From NCBI GenBank assembly GCA_032871835.1, contig CM065299.1:27421074-27485073 (forward strand): a DNA stretch of 64,000 nucleotides, given 5' to 3'. This document shows positions 9,341 through 21,318 of the stretch, one piece after another. Under the pieces are notes generated by a model. It worked only from the letters and a program-made list of their open reading frames with translations, did not search any database and was not told where the DNA came from. Both the position numbers and the translations under genes were made by a program. Source of the DNA: Dipteronia dyeriana. Lineage: Eukaryota; Streptophyta; Magnoliopsida; Sapindales; Sapindaceae. How positions within the stretch are numbered: the stretch's first letter is position 1; the number at the start of each line of letters is the position of its first letter.

Positions 9341-11923
9341 ACGATTAAATGGCCTAAAGTCAACCTAAATTGGGGAATAGGTTCTTGCACCTCTTTCAAA
9401 CCCTTAAAATCAAACCAATGTTTGTCTCTCTAGATAGTCTTTATCATAAGATATTAGTCAAATAAAGCACATATAGACTATTGACAAACATTCTCAAGTA
9501 AGTTGGTTTGTCAAAAGTTAATAACTTAAAGTGAACTAACAATACTTAAACACTTAAGCACAACAATTACTTATATACAAGATTTAATCTTACAAGAATA
9601 GAGATATTATGCAACTAAGATCAACTAAGTTGTATTCATATCACACTAATATAAATCTTGTCATTCAAAGATATCTAGGAGAAATAGTACAAACAAGATT
9701 TATACAAACACATATACAAATATAAAGAGATAGAGATAGAGTCACTTGACACAATATTTTACGTGGTAAAACCTCCGAAGAGGAAACATCCACGGGTTGA
9801 ATCCATTATGAAGAATAAAATATACACACTCAAAAAGTGACCAAATACCTTGATACACTCACCAAGCTATCACTTTTATCCTACCCTCGGGCTAGTGAAC
9901 CATCTTACCTACTCCTTATCCAAGATGTGCCTAACACACCTTTAGGAATCAACTTCCTATCCAAGATCTCTCATCTTTAGGAAGATTCCTTGATTGCCTA
10001 TCCGGATCCTCTCGATCCTAAACAAGACTTTTTGCTTAGTTATTCGAGTCCTCTAGGCTTAGCTAAGAATTTCTCACTTGGTTATCTGATTTCTCCCAAC
10101 TCTAACCAAGAATTTCTTGCTTGACTATCTGAGTCCTCCTGACTCTAGCCAAGACTCCATGCCTTCTACAAGGACTTTCTAAGTGATCATGAATGCAAAA
10201 CACATCTAAGCACACAGCATAGAATATGATGATCAACACATCCTATGGGAACTAGACATATGCATAAAAGTTCACAAATCAAAATTGTCTAGTTGTTATG
10301 CATGAATAAAAATTTTAGAAAATGTGAAACACCAAAACACATTTAATTTCTAGATTTATTCATGTCACTTAAACCTTCAATCAATCATATACATTTAATC
10401 ACATATTCAAGATTTAGTATCAAAAAAAAAATCATACTAGATTCACAAGATATGATCAATAAAAGTTCTAGTAAGAAATTTAGAGCATGTGTTCACAAAG
10501 TATTCAATACAAACCTATTAAGCTCTATATATACAAGTAGTTGTGCTAATCCTAGATATTTCAATTAATGAGATCTAGCACAAATAGAGACTAATACTTA
10601 TCAAAATCAATCAATTGAAGCACAAATAGTCCTAGATAGAAAGCTAGAACAATACAACTCACAAGCATGTGAAAACATAGATTTTAAGAAAACCTAACTC
10701 AACATACATGGCTCTAATCAAGTTCAATCTAGCTTTAATAGAGTGTAAAACTCTAATCAAAATTTATGCGTCATACATGCATGAATTGAAGAAGAAAACC
10801 CAAGGTAATTGAACACTTTTAAGAACAAAACTCAAAAGAAGATTCAATACCTCAAGAAAACTGTGCAGTCACGGTTTTTGGTGTAAAGCCACTTAAAACC
10901 GTGATCAAATGACCTCAAACATTATTTGAGATGATACAGAATTGATAGACAAACAATCTCCAATTTGAATCACTTGAATCAGTGTTCAAATCAGAAAGTC
11001 ATAGTGTTTGAAAGATGAGAAAGTTTGAGAGATTTCTTTTTACACATAAGTTTTTTAATTTTCTTCGTCTTGGAATGGAATGAGAGTGAAAAAGAAATAT
11101 TGAAAGGAAAAGAAAAGAGAGAAAAGCCATCCAATATGAGGGTACCACCTTTGTTTCTGTGGAGGAGCGTGGCCTCCAAGGGGGCAGAGGGCATCCATTC
11201 CTGTGAGGCCCACACACCTCCACGGGAAAGGGTGCTTGGCCCCTTCTTCCTTCCTTTGAGTCCTCCTTGTGTTCTTCGACCGTTTTCCTGCCTCCAAACT
11301 TTGATTTCGAATCCATTTTCAGATTATAAACTGAAACTCCTTCATACATAAGGAAATCATAAAAACTTTCAAAAATAATTATGGAATTCAACTTTAAAAA
11401 TAAAGATGAAAACCTAGTACGTTAAAGACATGGAAAGTATCGTAACTTTCTAATTGGAACTTGAAACTTAATGAACAAGTAACCTAAATATCCGAAACTC
11501 AGTGAGGAATAAAATAGGCACAAATTCAAGTCCAATACCATAAAAATACAAACAAATAAATACAATAACACACAAGTATGCCATATCCTAGATATAGTCC
11601 TAAAATTTCTAAAAAAGTGTCAAATTAAATCTAATGCATTTGCATACTTTAATAAGTGTGTACGTGTAATATAAATTTGGTACAAGAATGCATGGACACA
11701 CATGAATGCAATGTGTCTGTGTGTGCACCTAAGTCTTGTAAGAGTAATAAGGTCTTGTTATACCTTTATAAAGCAATGGAGTCCGTTCCTCTTGAAGACT
11801 TCAACTTTACTTGATTTGTTGTCCAATCTTCGTTGAAGTTTGATAAACCTTGACAATTAATCAATATAAATGAATGTTGTTTTAATATGGAATTATGCCA
11901 ACAAAAGACTCAAGAACCTAACA
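9340..11923 (-). mobile_element. Copia (SIRE-like) 3' LTR, copy 1
   Basis: On the minus strand the LTR starts TGTTAGGTTCTTGAG at 11923, immediately after a polypurine tract. It runs leftwards for about 2.5 kb until it meets truncated Athila integrase at about 9,340; the exact end is not certain. Features include an inverted CACGGTTTT / AAAACCGTG pair at 10,869-10,905, a minisatellite at 9,982-10,155, and a conserved 'cgtggtaaaacctccgaag' block near 9,765. A second copy in the same orientation lies at 44,010-45,508. Short frames inside (for example 10,991-11,391) are judged non-coding. Confidence 0.65.
9982..10155. repeat. Minisatellite of about 42 bp inside the LTR
   Basis: Four consecutive diverged units start at about 9,982, 10,024, 10,065 and 10,108, each beginning AAGA(T/C/A)T and containing a 'tatc(c/t)ga(g/t)tcct' centre and a 'taacc/tagcc' end. 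A partial unit starts at 10,151. It lies within the U5 half of the minus-strand LTR. Confidence 0.65.
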
Positions 11924-11937
11924 ATCTCCCTTTTTGG
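11924..11937 (-). promoter_or_regulatory. Polypurine tract of the SIRE-like element
   Basis: The minus strand reads CCAAAAAGGGAGAT directly before the LTR start TGTTAGG. In SIRE-like copia elements this tract primes plus-strand DNA synthesis. Confidence 0.75.
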
Positions 11938-12260
11938 CAAATTTCATGTCAAAACACCTATACAAAAACTAATGCATACAAAATGAAGATTGGTCATAAT
12001 CACTCTCTCAAATTACAATAAGTTTGTACATGCTAGTTTAATCTTCAACAAGTCTTGAACTTCTTCATTTGATCTTCTCTTGATAGCACCAAAAAACAAT
12101 TTGAAGAACAATATATATACAAGAGAAAATATATGGCAAACAATACTTGATTAAGATGAAACAAGAAAGTCCTAGAGGATATATATATATATATACTCCC
12201 CTTAAGTACATGCATACCAATTAAACAAAAATAAAATAAATAAAATAAAATAGTAGTAGA

Positions 12261-12686
12261 TCAAATGAGCCAGTAGATATCATATATTTCTCCCCCTTTT
12301 TGACATAAAGTGAAGCCAAAAAGTAAGAGAATAAAGTGATACCTCAAGATCATGTAATCTTTGCCAGCCACTAGTGCCACCAAAGAAAAATCTTTGATTA
12401 GTTGATCTTCATAATGCTTGATGGTTGTGTTTCTTGAAGAAAGTCTTTCCTTTGAGCTTTTGATTCTTTGATCTTGTAGTTCCATCGTTTGCTCTTGTTG
12501 CTCCACCTTAGCATGTAGTTCACCAACCCCACTTGTAGTTGCATAACCCAATCCGGTCTTTTTAGAGGTTGAAGATGTAGGTTTATGTTTATCTATGGGC
12601 TTAGGAGAAGAAATAGCCCCGGAAACTTTGTTTCTTCCCATAGATTCACTAAAACACAAAACAATACATGAGTGGAAAAACATCAA
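12261..12686 (-). pseudogene. Coiled-coil ORF in the 3' internal region of the SIRE-like element
   Basis: The frame of about 141 codons has a basic Ser/Thr/Pro-rich start (SSPKPIDKHKPTSSTSKKTG) and then a heptad-like stretch (VEQQEQTMELQDQRIKSSKERLS). The C-terminus is hydrophobic (YHFILLLFGFTLC) and overlaps a second polypurine-like GGGGGAG. SIRE elements often carry an extra, sometimes env-like, ORF between RNase H and the 3' LTR, and the position here fits. Whether it was ever translated is unknown. Confidence 0.4.
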
Positions 12687-12842
12687 AGTGAGTTAGTAAA
12701 CAAAACAAAAAAACAAAACATAAAGAGACATATGATAAAAGATAATGAATCACAAATGCATAAAAGTTGTTTTTCTAGCACATAGGTGAATTTCATCAAG
12801 ACCAATAAATGCAATTAACAACAAAAACAATCATAACAATGA

Positions 12843-13042
12843 AGGAATTGGTTTCAACCACAATTACTATCAACCTCAAAACATTAAGGAATTGGTTGTA
12901 ACCACAACTACTATCAACCCCAACCAAGAAGGAAATTAATCAACCTCAAGCTATGAGGAATTGATTGTAACTACAACTACTATCAACCTCATGAATTAAG
13001 GAATTCATTGTAATATCAACTACTATCAACCTCAAAATAGGA
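12843..13042. repeat. Minisatellite of about 43 bp
   Basis: Units of the type GGAATTGGTTGTAACC then ACAACTACTATCAACC start at about 12,844, 12,888, 12,957 and 13,000. Spacings are 43-44 bp apart from one interval of about 69 bp that contains an extra partial unit. The repeat lies in the non-coding internal part of the SIRE-like element (11,938-13,190), which otherwise holds only the coiled-coil ORF. Confidence 0.75.
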
Positions 13043-13194
13043 TATATTTATTGCCAACACATTCATGTAATTATTTCAAGATAAATATCATGCATCTCAT
13101 AATTCAATTATTCTTATCAATCAATATGTTAACAAATAACAAAGCAAATCATGTGAACATATCATAAAAGAGAACAAAGTTTAGCATACTATGC

Positions 13195-14400
13195 TCCTCC
13201 TTGATAAATGCTCTATCTAAGAACCCAACAATAGAAGTTCTTGATGTCGTCTGATACGCCCATAACACCTCAAGAAGATTTTTAACCCAACTACGTTTTT
13301 TAGCATCTAGCTTTGCTTTGAGTGTGTGCTTGATGATTTTGTTTACTGCTTCATCTTTCCCATTCGTTTGAGGGTGGGCAGGTGTGGCATAATAATTCGC
13401 AATTCAGTACTTATTGCACAGCTGTCTGAATTTTTGATTATCGAACTGAGTGCCGTTGTCAGTGATAATAGTACTCAGAACTCCAAATCTGTAGAGTATA
13501 TTCTTCTTCACAAAGTTCATGGTATTTGCTTCCGTGATATGTACCAACGCTTAAGCTTCTACCCATTTTGTGAAATAATCAACAGCCTCAATTGTGTGCT
13601 TAGCTCCACCCACTGTCCCTGTTGGCATTGGACCAATTAAGTCTAGTCCCCACATGGCGAATGACTATAGGGATGTGAGGCTTCTAAGTTGTTCAAGAGG
13701 CTGTCGAATATCATTGGCGATCCTTTGGCAAGCACTCAGCTTTCCGAACATCGTTGTGCATCCAAGAACAAATAGAGTCAATAATAACCTTGCATAAGTA
13801 CCTTGTGTGTTAAACTCCTGCCCCCAGTATGGTTTTCGCATACTCTGCCATAGATTTCCTGTAGTATCTGATGTGCTTCTTCCTCTGATACACATCTCTG
13901 GAGTGTTCGGGAAAATCCTCTTATGTATAGTTCCCCTATAATCAACGTGTATCTTGCTGACCGATACCTGATGCGTTTGGCTTCTAAGGGGTCTTTCGGG
14001 AGCACACCTTCTTCCAAGTATCTTTTTAGTTGAGTCATCCAACCGCCTGAGACTGTTCGGATTTTTGAGATTTCAAAGTTTTTCGGTTCAACTATACTTG
14101 GTATGAGGAGATGTGCAACCGGAATAGTTTTTGGCTTGATTGTGGTTGTTGCTGATGTTAGTTTGGACAAAGAGTCTGCCTTCTCATTTTCTTCTCTAGG
14201 GATCTGAACAATTATGTATTCCTTGAATCTTTGAAGGAGTTGTTTTGCTATGCCCAAATAAGCCATCATACCTTTATCTCTGGTCTGATGTTCATCTGAA
14301 ACTTGGTTGACGACTATCTACGAGTCACTGAATATCTCAACCTCATCTGCTTTGAGAGCTATGCAAATTCTAAGTCCTGCTAGCACCAAATACAAGTTTT
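13195..14400 (-). pseudogene. Tat-type gypsy RNase H tail and integrase fragment
   Basis: On the minus strand from 14,400, the end of RNase H (PREENEKADSLSKLTSA) is followed by a linker, the zinc-binding region (GELYIRGFSRTLQRCVSEEE, then HTGGRSLTHKVLMQGYY) and a frameshifted C-x2-C part. The catalytic core shows the Asp blocks WGLDLIGPMPTG and IITDNGTQFDNQKF and then AHPQTNGKDEAVNKIIKH. The last block should supply the catalytic Glu (usually QVE); here it reads KDE. The fragment stops at about 13,195 against the SIRE-like sequence and at 14,400 against a hAT-like remnant. Stops are frequent. Confidence 0.85.
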
Positions 14401-14727
14401 CCTTTCTTGAATTTATTTATGAATTAGTTTGTTAATTTGTTATATACTTAAGTTAAATTGAAGTGGTATTATTATACCATACAAAATCAGCAATTCAACA
14501 AGCCCATATAAATAAGCATTTAATATAAAAACGGTTAAAATACCCATTAAGCCCATTTGACCCTTTAAGCCTAAAAACGAAATGAACTGAACCCATTAAA
14601 ACCAATCCAGTTCGGTACGTATATCTTAATCGGTTTAAACGGGTTTCATTTTTAAAAAAACCAAAATATTTTTGGTTCAGTTCGGTTTTACCCAAAGCCG
14701 AACCGAACTGAACTTTGTCCACCCCTA
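14400..14727. mobile_element. Partial hAT-type non-autonomous element
   Basis: The right end reads inward on the minus strand as TAGGGGTGGACAAAG and is followed by CCGAACCGAACTGAAC-type words, the subterminal style of many plant hAT elements ending in TAGGGGTG. No matching left TIR was found; the element seems truncated where it meets the Tat integrase fragment at about 14,400. Confidence 0.5.
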
Positions 14728-14811
14728 AAGGCAAGGCAATCATAAACTAATCAAAACACGTCAATTAGAAAGGAAGATGACTCTACCAAGGAAACAACTG
14801 GTTTTCTCTAA

Positions 14812-15097
14812 GGTGGCGTTTGGTTACCATGGTGGAATGGGAATTGGAATGGTAATGAGAATGAGAATTAGAATGGAAAGGAATGGAAAACTGATTTCTT
14901 TGTTTGGTTGGGAATTTAGAATCAATATCTGAATCAGTAATATTTTGTTTGGTTAACAACTGAATGGAATGGAATCAACTGTATTTTGACCAAAATACCC
15001 TTAATTACAAAACATTTACAATAACATTATATATTATGGATAATAATAAAAAAAATATGAAAGTATATATAATATTATATTTATATATAAATATTAC

Positions 15098-15129
<32 letters not shown>

Positions 15130-15858
15130 TATTATATATATTATATATTATATATTATATGTTAGTAATATTAATACTATTATATATTATATAATATATA
15201 TCATATAAATATATTACATAATAATATATATAATATAAATATTATATATATATATATTATTATATATTAAATAAATATATTATAAATATTATTATATATT
15301 ATATATTATAAATATTATATATTATTTATTATAAATATTATATATTATTTATTATAAATATTATATATTATATATTAGAAATATTGATATTATTAATATT
15401 AATATTATATATTATTATATAATGTATATATATATACATTATGTATTTTGGATAATAATAATAAAATATAAAAGTATAAATTATATAGTATATAATATAT
15501 AATATAATATATATTTTGGATATAATATAATATATAATATATGTAATAATATATCATATGCAATAATAATATATATATATATATATAATAATAATAAATA
15601 TTATATAATAGTATGATATTTATAATATATATATATTTATTTATTTTGGAAATGAGGGTATTTTTGGAATTGAGTTGTGGGATAGAGGGTATTTTTGGAA
15701 AGAAAATGTGGTAATGGAATTGAATGGGCATTCCATTGGTTTTTGGATGGAATGCTCATTCCACCAAAATGGTGGAATCCACATTCCATTGGAATTTAAC
15801 AAACCAAACAAATGGAATGAATTTCTTTCCATTTCATTCCACCCAACCAAACACCAGC
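14812..15858. mobile_element. Tourist-like (PIF/Harbinger) MITE with 3-bp TAA duplication
   Basis: The left end GGTGGCGTTTGGTTACCATG and the right end (minus strand GCTGGTGTTTGGTTGGGTGG) form terminal inverted repeats with the TGTTTGGTT core typical of Tourist elements. The element is flanked by TAA at 14,809-14,811 and 15,859-15,861. The arms contain many GGAATGGAAT words and a matching 'accaaaataccctt' / 'gagggtatttttgg' pair, so the inverted repeats are long. No transposase is encoded. The centre is almost pure A/T. Confidence 0.85.
15040..15640. repeat. Low-complexity A/T core of the Tourist-like element
   Basis: About 600 bp consist almost only of TA, TAT and AATATT words, with near-repeats such as 'ttataaatattatatatta' around 15,310-15,370. 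The derived reading frames (runs of Ile and Tyr) are artefacts of composition. Confidence 0.8.
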
Positions 15859-16275
15859 TAAGATATTGGGAATCCTGATTGCACTCTAAATCAATTGCCT
15901 TCACGGTGTTACAATTCCAAACAGGAAAGATATCAAGGTAATCCAGGAAAAAAGAGTTTAAGTTTGATTCCACAATCCTCCACTTACACGTCAGAAACCT
16001 AAGAGAATTTCATATAAATATTACTATAAAATCATTGTAAAGGGGATTGCAAAAAAAAAAAACACAGTGTGAGAGAATAGAGCGTGTAATTCATATTTTC
16101 ATAGTGAAACACCTTCTTCCGTCGCTCAGAGACAACCGGTGGATGTTTCTCCGTTGCCGAAGCTTTACCACGTAAAATCATTATTTTTTATTATTTTTGT
16201 TATCGTTGTGTTTATTTACATATCAACATATTGAAATCGTTGATCGTTTATATCCCAAAAGTCACCATCAACATG

Positions 16276-17655
16276 GGATGAAAAAAATTGAACATGTTTG
16301 AATGATTTGATTTTACTGGACCAAAGACAATCATGTTGAATGATTATAAAATTGTTTTTGTTTTTTTGTTTTTTTGCTATACATAAAATTATTTATAAAT
16401 TGAATGGAGCTAAAAATTAAGGGTTGAAAAAAAAAAAAGATGTGATGACATGACAGTTGATAAGGAAGTGTCATATGTCAAATATCATGTCAAATTAAAT
16501 GTAAATATTTGATAAAAGTGTTGGATGTCTACCGTTATTCTTTTAATAATAGTTTTAAGATTGTTAAAAACAAAAGGTGAGGTGGATTTATTACATCCAA
16601 ATGCAATGAAACTAATTTGTATATAGTATTACTTATCATATGTTTCAAAGCGTGAACAAACGTAAAATAAGGATTAAAGTTGTCCAATCCCAAGCAAGTC
16701 TACTTCTAAACATGATCGTGAAGTTTTAGAAACAATCCCAAATTTTGAAAGAGTACTACTACAATGAATATCTTGATCTTATCCTTATAATTTTTGGATT
16801 GTTTTTCAATTTTAATTTTAGAGAAATTACTTTATAACTAATGAAAATAAGGGTTTAAAATATCAAATTTTAATGTATTAAAAGTAATTATTCGTACAAT
16901 AATATAAGAATGTCACATCATTTTGATCTCATTTTAGATAAAATAGTATTATTAGTATACAGTTTATTAGAGAGACAAACTTGATGTTATATTGACGTAT
17001 CATATATCATATAATTTAGAAAAATAAAATAAAATAAAAATTAGAACGGTTAATATTACATGAAAAAATTATTTTATGTTCAAATATTACTCTTTATCTG
17101 ATTAATTATGTCTATGTGATGGGAAAAAACGAAATCAAATTAATCGGTAATTCATAGAATATCTTAATAAAGTAATGAAACATCAATTTAAATTAAAAAA
17201 TATATATCTTCATAAATTATATCATGCAGTGGAATCCAGCAAGAAAATTAAAATAAATATATAAAGAACTTCAAAAAACAAAGTTTAATCTAGTACCAAA
17301 AAAAAAATCAGAATTCATTCCGAAAAATATCGACATTCAAATCTATTATCCGTAATCACACATCCGATTTGATCCGCTTTTCGGATTGAAAGCAATTTAT
17401 GAAATTTAAAAAGAGAAAAAAAATGACAAAATCTGATCCAAATCTAAAAATTCTTATTCGGATTATCCAATATTGACACCATTGTACTCTACTGATTGTG
17501 AGATTCATATCATTATAAAAACCAATTAATTAAGTTAATATTTAAAGGGTGATGCTATTATACATTACCTTGATAGTCAGGTTTATAAAACCCGGTATAT
17601 ATAATTGGAGATAACCTTACGACCAAAAAAACTAAATTATTGAGTTGTGACATAC
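16276..17655. other. AT-rich DNA without recognisable features
   Basis: I see no coding region, no structural RNA and no paired termini. Short A runs and homopurine stretches are scattered throughout. Confidence 0.5.
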
Positions 17656-17659
17656 ATAC

Positions 17660-18020
17660 ATACATATATATTGATTCTTTCATAAGGGATTCCTTATTTT
17701 AATTTTGGTAAAGACCACTATGAAATCATATCTATTTTTATGAATTTTGATCTGAATTTTTTTATAGATGATATGTTCAATGAAATGTATCTATTAAAAA
17801 AAATTGAGAATTTTTTAAACACTACAACTATTTTTCGATGTCTTTATATTTAACAAAATTGGGATAAATAGTTGAAATTTTATTCATTGATAAATTTCAC
17901 TGAAAATCAACTACAAAAAAAATCAGATCAAAATTCATAAAAATTGATGTAATTTATGGTGATCCTTACCGAAATTAAAATAAGGGACCACTTATGAGAG
18001 AACTTACTATATATAAAAAA
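17660..18020. mobile_element. Foldback MITE with arms of about 90 bp
   Basis: The sequence at about 17,677-17,764 (beginning ttctttcataagggatt and ending with ttatgaattttgatctga) is repeated in inverted orientation at about 17,915-18,001. A loop of roughly 150 bp separates the arms. The arms agree along most of their length with point differences. There is no coding capacity. The superfamily is not clear from the ends. Confidence 0.7.
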
Positions 18021-18080
18021 GTTGTCTTTGGTAGGCATATAATTGTTTGGTAGGTATATAATTGTGACCACACTTGTAGC

Positions 18081-18950
18081 TAGAGGTGGGCGTCTTTGGG
18101 TTGGGTTGGGTTGAAATTTTTTCAGTTCAATCCAACGCAATATAAATTTTAACCAAACCAAACTCAACCCAATATTCATCGGGTTGGGTTGAGCTGTTCG
18201 GGTTGAGCTTTTTAAACCCAATATAAAAATATATATTTAAATTCAAATTTTATAATATCAAAATTCAAATTTAAAATAATTTTTCACCATAATATCATAT
18301 TACGTGGAGTTTAGAATTCTTAAAAACATCAAAATCAAATTCATAACATATAATACAAATTGTTTAAATATCTTTTGTAAAATTAAAAATAAAAATATAA
18401 CAATTTATCAAACTTGGAAAGTCTCCGTCTAAGTATCTCATCCATTTTACAATTATAATCACTTTGTCAAATATCTCGTGGTTGGATAATCTATTATTTA
18501 TTTCAACCGACATAATTGTTTGAGTTTATATACAATTATTAGACTTTTTCTACCAAATTATTAATCAAATCCTTAGAAAAAAAAAACATTTTAAAGTATA
18601 ATCAATGATGTGTCAATTAATACAAAAGATGAAGATAATAAAATTGTATATTTTTAATAAATGTATTATATATTATGGTATAAAATATTTAAAATTATGT
18701 ATTTTATTTGTCATTTATAATATTATAAATGGTGTATGAGTAAACTTTTTAAATATTAAAAAAAAAGATTTCATAATAAATATAATAGTAAATAAAATTA
18801 TTTACTTTTTTTTTATTATTTATATTGGATTGTTAGGTTGGGTTGGATTAAAAAATATAATTCGACCCAATCCAATATTAAACCCAACCCAATCTAGACA
18901 GGTTAAATCGGGTTGATTGGATTGAGTTGGGATGGCGAGGTTCACCCCTA
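18081..18950. mobile_element. Non-autonomous hAT element with 8-bp target duplication
   Basis: The ends read TAGAGGTGGGCG on the left and TAGGGGTGAACC (minus strand) on the right. The flanking 8-mers are cttgtagc (18,073-18,080) and attgtagc (18,951-18,958), seven of eight identical. Both subterminal zones are packed with AACCCAACC / GGGTTGGGTT words, and the centre is AT-rich. No transposase is encoded, and the 870-bp size fits a deletion derivative or large MITE. Confidence 0.85.
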
Positions 18951-18958
18951 ATTGTAGC

Positions 18959-19448
18959 ACACTTATCTCCTTATCAATTTTTACAAGAAAAATCAATACA
19001 ATTAGATTAAATATTACTTATATTATAAAAATTGGAAAGGTAAATAACTGTGTTGTTATAAGTATGTTCAAAAATTATATATATATTTTACAAAATACCT
19101 TTTATGTACTTTTATTACCGCTGAAAAAAAAGCTTCCGCGTTTCCAATCTGCTTTTTACTCGCATGTTACAACATACCAACCCTCCATTAAACTTTCTGC
19201 TCTCATTCCTAGTCACTGGCATCTTCTCTTTTCTAATCTCTTAAGTCTTAATTAAAAATTAAAAATTCAAATTATTAAACAACAATCATCCATCTTTAAT
19301 CTCAAAAGAAGAAAAACAAAATTGCATCCCTTGTTCTTGCATTCAGAGGTGATTTTCTTAATTGTTTTTAATTTTGTTCTAATTAAAAAAGTATGGTTTT
19401 GAGTTTTTTATTCCTAATTAATTTGAATAGTGTTATGTTACTTCCAAT
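18959..19448. other. AT-rich spacer between two hAT elements
   Basis: No convincing coding region is visible. A frame at 18,932-19,255 spans the hAT boundary and has no recognisable domain. Confidence 0.45.
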
Positions 19449-19732
19449 TAGGCATGCCCACGGTTCCAACCGGTTCCGGAAGGAGCCAGAACCGAAACCG
19501 AAACCGTCGGCCGGCGGTTCGGTTCCATTTTTTTTTTTTACAACTTAGCATAAGAAAATATATATATATATTTTCTGGAACCGGCGGTTCCGAACTGCCG
19601 ATTCCAGGGCGGTTTTTTCAGAGGAGGAACAAGAACCGAACCGCCTCCCCCACGGTTCCGGTTCCGGTTACGGTTTATTTCACACGGTTACAGTTCGGTT
19701 CCACGGTTCGAACCGAACCATGGTCATGTCTA
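19449..19732. mobile_element. Short hAT MITE rich in GGTTCC words
   Basis: The ends are TAGGCATGCCCACGGTTCC on the left and TAGACATGACCATGGTTCG (minus strand) on the right. Flanking 8-mers are cttccaat and ttttcaat, six of eight identical. Inside are dense GGTTCCGGTTCCG / CGAACCGAACC words on both sides of a TATATA centre. The open frame crossing it (19,430-19,816) is a by-product of this composition. Confidence 0.85.
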
Positions 19733-19740
19733 TTTTCAAT

Positions 19741-20119
19741 GAAACACTACTCAATTTTTTTACTTCTATACACACTGATGAGCCAGTCAGGTGTTGTGAG
19801 CAACCTCCTAAAATAGGATACGTACAAACTAACTTTTTAAATCTTTGGATCAAACTCCGAGACTGGTTACGTAAATGGTGAGCTAGGAAAGAATACATAA
19901 GAGTCTCTGGATTTTTGATCCAAATGCACAAAAATTTGATTTTTATATGCCCTTATGTCAGTGGGTTAATTTGTAGGTGAGAATGATCTTGTAGGTGAGA
20001 ATGTTCGTATCTATATACAAGACTACTTACCTACAAATCCTCTAATATAACTTTATATATAAACCCATTTTTTCAGTTTGTGGATCAAAATCCAATAGTT
20101 TTTATGTATTGTGAGTAGA
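19741..20119. other. Spacer without recognisable features
   Basis: There are short repeats of 'gtaggtgagaatg' near 19,974-20,005 but nothing that can be assigned. Confidence 0.4.
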
Positions 20120-20127
20120 GACAAAAG

Positions 20128-21042
20128 CATCGGTGAAATCAGAAACTTTTTCGTAGGTGAGTTGTGGACAGTTTCATATAGATAAAAAAATTAAACGATA
20201 TAATAAATCAAAGCTTTTTTTTTTTGCGAATCTCGACAATAAGAGAAATTTTTTATTAAATAAAATAAAAAAGTACACATAGTCAGAGGACATAATGAAC
20301 AATACCCTTAAATGCATATTCTAACCATGAAAAAACTAAAAAAAATAAAATAGAAATACACATGTAATTAGGGGACAATTGCACAAAGTAACAAATACAT
20401 TACACACAGCAGAAAAACAAGAAGCCAAGACATAATCACAATTCACAAGCAAATCCCCCAAAAAAATCAAAACAGAGACAAAAGTTCTAAAGCGGAGCAA
20501 AACAAAATATATTCATCACAAATTGACAATTAATTAATCACCAAGACACCAATGTAATCATCTAATTCACCTGGGTTGTTCACTTGTTTAACATAATCAA
20601 TCAAAATCAAAATTATCATCAAAATTCTACAATTAATTATACAATATAAAAAAAAATTACGATTTTCTCCAACCGACGTATATAAACCTCTACAAATCCA
20701 AAAGCTATGAAATAAAATTAAAATTCTTGGAGAGTGGAGAGTGGAGGCCGGAGACTATTGTTTCTCAATTGATTTTTGAGTTATTAAAGGATCCCAATTT
20801 GATTTTCACTTATTAAGGAAATCCAATGGGCTTGAATAAATTGGATTCACAATTTTTTAGTTATTGCCTTATTGGGCTGTTAATAAAATAAGTAAAATAT
20901 GATAAATTAAGTTATAATTGAAATTGGGCTGGGGTGTACTTAAAACTGTATAGAATGTGTATAGGACCATTGCAAAACTTATCATTTTTTTTCAAAATAC
21001 TAGGGTGGGCGCCCACCCTAGTTAGGCCCAATTCCGCCCCTG
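20128..21042. mobile_element. Probable non-autonomous hAT element with exact 8-bp duplication
   Basis: The right end, read on the minus strand, is CAGGGGCGGAATTGGGCC, a common hAT terminus. It is followed by gacaaaag (21,043-21,050). The same 8-mer occurs at 20,120-20,127, directly before CATCGGTGAAAT, a degenerate match to the right terminus (8 of 12). No transposase is encoded. A second gacaaaag at 20,477 lacks a terminus beside it. The duplication is exact but the left TIR is weak. Confidence 0.6.
21000..21021. repeat. Perfect 22-bp GC-rich palindrome
   Basis: The sequence is its own reverse complement over 22 bases: the left half is CTAGGGTGGGC. It lies about 20 bp inside the right terminus of the hAT element, so it is probably part of its subterminal structure. 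Confidence 0.9.
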
Positions 21043-21089
21043 GACAAAAGTAAGTGGTTTGCATATAAGAAGGATTTTATACATACAAA

Positions 21090-21270
21090 TATATATATAA
21101 TGCTGTCTTTTTAAAAGTTTATGTAATTTGTTTTATATATATCTTCATGGGTAAAGCTCATTATGTTGCCTATCTACATATATATAATGCTGTCTTTTTG
21201 AAAGTTTATGTAATTTGTTATATATATATATATATTCATGGGTAAAGCTCATTATGTTACATATCTAAAT
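21090..21270. repeat. Tandem duplication of about 88 bp
   Basis: The block containing 'aatgctgtcttttt', 'gtttatgtaatttgtt' and 'tcatgggtaaagctcatt' occurs twice in direct order, starting near 21,090 and near 21,178. Differences are mainly in the length of TA tracts. Confidence 0.85.
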
Positions 21271-21318
21271 GTATATTTGTTATATATACATATATATAAT
21301 TTTTCAAGTAACAATTAA

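Larger units (their letters stand above)
14728..16275 (+). other. Probable copia LTR remnant interrupted by the Tourist-like element
   Basis: Downstream of the Tourist-like insertion is a TATA-like 'catataaatatta' (about 16,011), then 'gtgagagaatagagcgtg', then 'gccgaagctttaccacgtaaa', the order of words seen at the transcription start and R region of Tork-type copia LTRs. The left part would be 14,728-14,811. No retroviral coding sequence is attached, so it may be a solo LTR or a fragment. Confidence 0.35.

Noticed and set aside
11025..11351. 108-codon frame on the plus strand and overlapping frames on the minus strand
   Set aside because: They lie in the U3-like GC-richer part of an LTR whose second copy (44,540-44,945) does not keep the same reading frames.
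12843..13042. Regular repeats with spacer-like segments, CRISPR-like at first sight
   Set aside because: Units are tandem, diverged and lie inside a plant retrotransposon; there are no unique spacers or cas genes.
15040..15640. Ile/Tyr-rich open frames on both strands
   Set aside because: Artefacts of nearly pure A/T sequence.
17660..18020. Long hairpin that could be a microRNA precursor
   Set aside because: Arms of about 90 bp with a large loop and a neighbourhood full of MITEs favour a foldback transposon; nothing points to a discrete mature miRNA.
18085..18215. Telomere-like GGGTTGGGTT / AACCCAACC words
   Set aside because: The plant telomere unit is TTTAGGG; these are subterminal words of a hAT element with TIRs and target duplication.
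19430..19816. 128-codon open frame rich in Arg, Asn and Gly
   Set aside because: It runs across both borders of a hAT MITE made of GGTTCC words; the composition explains the open frame.
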